64,000 bases of DNA from Oxyruncus cristatus (Eukaryota; Chordata; Aves; Passeriformes; Cotingidae): the NCBI GenBank assembly GCA_013399855.1, contig VXAY01007404.1, positions 502,931 to 566,930 of the forward strand. Reading direction: 5' to 3'. Position numbers and translations under genes: made by a program. Positions 61,301 through 64,000 of this stretch are shown here, piece after piece; within the stretch, counting starts at the first letter, position 1; each line of letters opens with the position of its first letter. The notes beneath the pieces were generated by a model, which worked only from the letters and a program-made list of their open reading frames with translations, did no database searches and had not been told where the DNA came from.

Positions 61301-64000
61301 ACGTACTTTTCAAACTGCACTGCCTTATAAGCCATCAAAGCAATTTGAAAATCAATTTGATGTTTGACAGGGAGCCAGTGTATTCCCTTCAGGATACACT
61401 GACATGCTGAGGCCACTTAGTGAGAGGAAAATTTTGACTATACCATTTTACCAAAGTTGGAGTATCTGCACTATTTCTCAGAAAGATCATTGAATAAATA
61501 GGATAAGAGTCTAACCTAGAAGTCAAAGTTCAGAACATTGGTAACTTTAAGCTGGTTTCTGAGTAGATGTTACCATTGTATTATCTTTTTATGTCCCTAT
61601 AGGTGTGACAGATCTACTAAGAGATGTAAAAAAGTTCTCATAAGTTCTTTATTAAGCAGTAGGCATTAGCAAGCTAGAGATAAATTTCTTTAGTATATTG
61701 AGGAAATTCACTGACACTTTAAAATTGTTTCTGCAGAGATGACTTAAAAGTCTGATTCTTGAAAGCAAGGATTTCTTTTCTTTGTTTTGTTTTGGTTTGT
61801 TTTCCATCTGAAATGGTCAGTGTGTACATGATTACTGGTATTCATAAACTGTTTCCTATTGAAAATGTTGTTGGGGTTTTTTTCTGGACTATTTTGGCTA
61901 GCTATTTTGAATTATATTACTGGAGGGTTTTTTTCTAGACTTCCAGAAACTCAGTATTTGCATAGTTATACTAAAATCAAGGTATTGCTTTGAGTTACAC
62001 AAAATGACATATAGACCCATTGTCTGTGCTTTTAGTTGAGAAGTTGCAGCAAACATTTTAATTTCAAATGGAAAAGAGTGATAATATTCTCACAGCTTAA
62101 AAATATATCTCTTTGGAAACAAAGAATTCTACCAAAGCAAGAAAGACAAAATCTGAGTAATTCTTTTCAAAATTATTGAGAAGGAAGTGGTTGTATATGG
62201 TCTAAAACCAGAACAAGTATATATTACTTCCCAAAAGATTAATCAATCAAGAATTACTCAGGTCACCATGAGAAGCAACTGCCAAAACCTTATAAAATTA
62301 AAATTGTATTTTGATAGATATTCCCAAGGCTAATCAAAATATATTTTTGACAAAAATATATTTTTAAGAACAAATTAACAAATTACAAATTTGGGATTAG
62401 AGATTATCAAATTACAAGCACACAAAAAAAAAAGAAAAACTTGGAAAAGATGTAAATGTATTCTTATTGAAAGTGAATAAAACTGGGAATGACATTGTCA
62501 GACTTGACAATATTAATTTATCATAGTCATCCACAGATCAGAGATTAGAATTTTCATGGACACACTGTGACATGGAACAGTTCAGGCATTTGTCCAAGGT
62601 CACATGAGAAGTCTCTTGCAGAGGTAGGAATAAAAATGCTCCACCTTCCCAACCTTAATGCTATTTACCTTTTCACTAAGTCATTCTCCTGTCACAAGAT
62701 GAATTGCTTTTCTGTTAAAAAACATAAAAACAACTAAGGATCACTTTGGCACCAGCTGGAAATGAAGGTGAGTAAAAGATAGTGTGTCAGCTACTACTCA
62801 GAATTTTGTTTCAGCCAGACATGCAGCATAATGTCATTTGAACTTTTGTTGATTTATTGATACATTTTTTTCTCCTATTCATTTCCCATAGTCTGCTATG
62901 TCATGTGGGTTATTTATACCTTGAGAGATGTGGCCAGTATTACACTTGGGGCCATCTAGCTGTATTTTTCTTTGTCTTTAATCCTTCTGTGCTTAGTTAT
63001 ACTTACAGAACTCCTACGAAAAGATGGTGCACTTTATCGTAAGGCATAAATCTTCTTCACAAAGCCTTCTTTAAACTCTGAATACATATTTAAGGAAGGG
63101 AATTGCATTAGTAGTTTAGTCATACACCAGGTAACATAGTTAATGCTATAGGCTATAGGAATTGTGATGACTAGTACCACTGCAATAGTGCCTTAAATGT
63201 TGCTGTGCAACCCAGACCCAAAAAGGATTTTTAGGGAGAAAACTGAGAAAGTCTAAGTTACCTCATTTGTGATGCTATTCTTCATTCTGTCAAAACGAAA
63301 GGAGAATGAAAAAAATACAAAGTTTTGCTATATAATGACAGTATAAAACAAAGTGTTCTGTAAAATGAAAAGACGTGCTATTAACTACAGAGTTTAGTTT
63401 GATTTTTACAAGTGATAATTAATTTTTATTTCCCCCATTTTCCAGCCTGCATGGAATGTCTTCCTCTTACCTCTTCAAAATCTACAGTCATTCAGTCAGG
63501 TCAAGTTTAGGCTTGCAGATCAAATTATTGCTTTAGTAAGTCCTACTGAACTAACGATTTTCACCTTTTAGTCTTTGTGCTAATGCGTTTTCAATGATTG
63601 TGTTAATTTAGGTGAGAATTAACTAATTTTGTTAACACAGATCAATGCAATTTCCTTTGTGTAATTTGATGTAAAGGCAGCCCAATTACCAATGGCAAAT
63701 GAACAGACACTAATACTAGAAAAAATTAACTAATATTAATGTCAGCTTAGAATTTCACACAAGGTAGGGATAAACAAGAAGACAAAATATTGACAAATCA
63801 TTTAAGTGGAGAGTCATCTAAAAAGGAATACATTTGTGTTCACAAGTGAAATAGAGAACTAAAATACATCAGGAACTTTACATAGCTCAGAAATTAGAAT
63901 TCTAATGCAAAACAATAATCTGATTCTTACCTATTCAGTTCTGTAAAAAAAAAAAAGACACATATTGAACATATATATATTCCATCAGGGTAAAATATAT
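52386..64000. other. Intergenic, no gene; two possible conserved blocks
   Basis: There is no exon with convincing splice sites and domain content. The blocks at 52640-53250 and 61010-61420 look atypically complex for this AT-rich desert and are discussed as candidate regulatory elements. A G10 run lies at 56361-56370. Everything else is AT-rich unique DNA with short A- and T-runs. Confidence 0.65.

Noticed and set aside
1..64000. CRISPR arrays, operons, tRNA genes, phage or plasmid features
   Set aside because: None present; this is a vertebrate genomic segment with spliced coding exons and LINE/LTR repeats.

Overview
This is vertebrate genomic DNA, most likely from a bird. It is AT-rich, with short coding exons separated by kilobase introns bounded by GT/AG splice sites. 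The dispersed repeats are of the avian CR1 LINE type, several carrying the characteristic ATTCTATGATTCTATGA-type 3' end, plus one remnant of an avian endogenous-retrovirus LTR. There are no bacterial operons, CRISPR arrays, tRNA genes or rRNA operons.

Positions 979-25295 (+ strand) hold the last seven coding exons of one gene, a classical type II cadherin that I identify as cadherin-19 (CDH19). The exons are 979-1163, 2258-2511, 4827-4963, 10173-10294, 18435-18552, 20667-20918 and 24805-25295. Their lengths (185, 254, 137, 122, 118, 252 and 491 bp) and codon phases join into one continuous reading frame of about 518 residues. It covers EC3 (part), EC4, EC5, the membrane-proximal cysteines, the transmembrane helix and the whole catenin-binding cytoplasmic tail. 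Exons for the signal peptide, propeptide, EC1-EC2 and the first part of EC3 lie to the left of the window. A candidate poly(A) signal sits at 25877, about 580 bp after the stop.

The introns hold CR1 fragments (511-775, 6890-7790), an ERV LTR remnant (2641-2860), an LTR-like GC-richer island (8440-9690), a near-perfect 32-bp hairpin (5270-5341), a minisatellite (13240-13355) and two pairs of locally duplicated segments.

From about 25.9 kb to the end (38 kb) I find no convincing gene. This is a gene desert with CR1 insertions (33550-33770 degraded, 39690-40990, 43785-43865, 47330-49112), simple repeats and a few compositionally unusual blocks that may be conserved regulatory elements. In other amniotes the region beyond CDH19 is also gene-poor (CDH7-CDH19-DSEL neighbourhood), which fits. 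I found no new biological system. The items most worth checking are the intronic hairpin, the repeat pair flanking the transmembrane exon and the candidate enhancer blocks.
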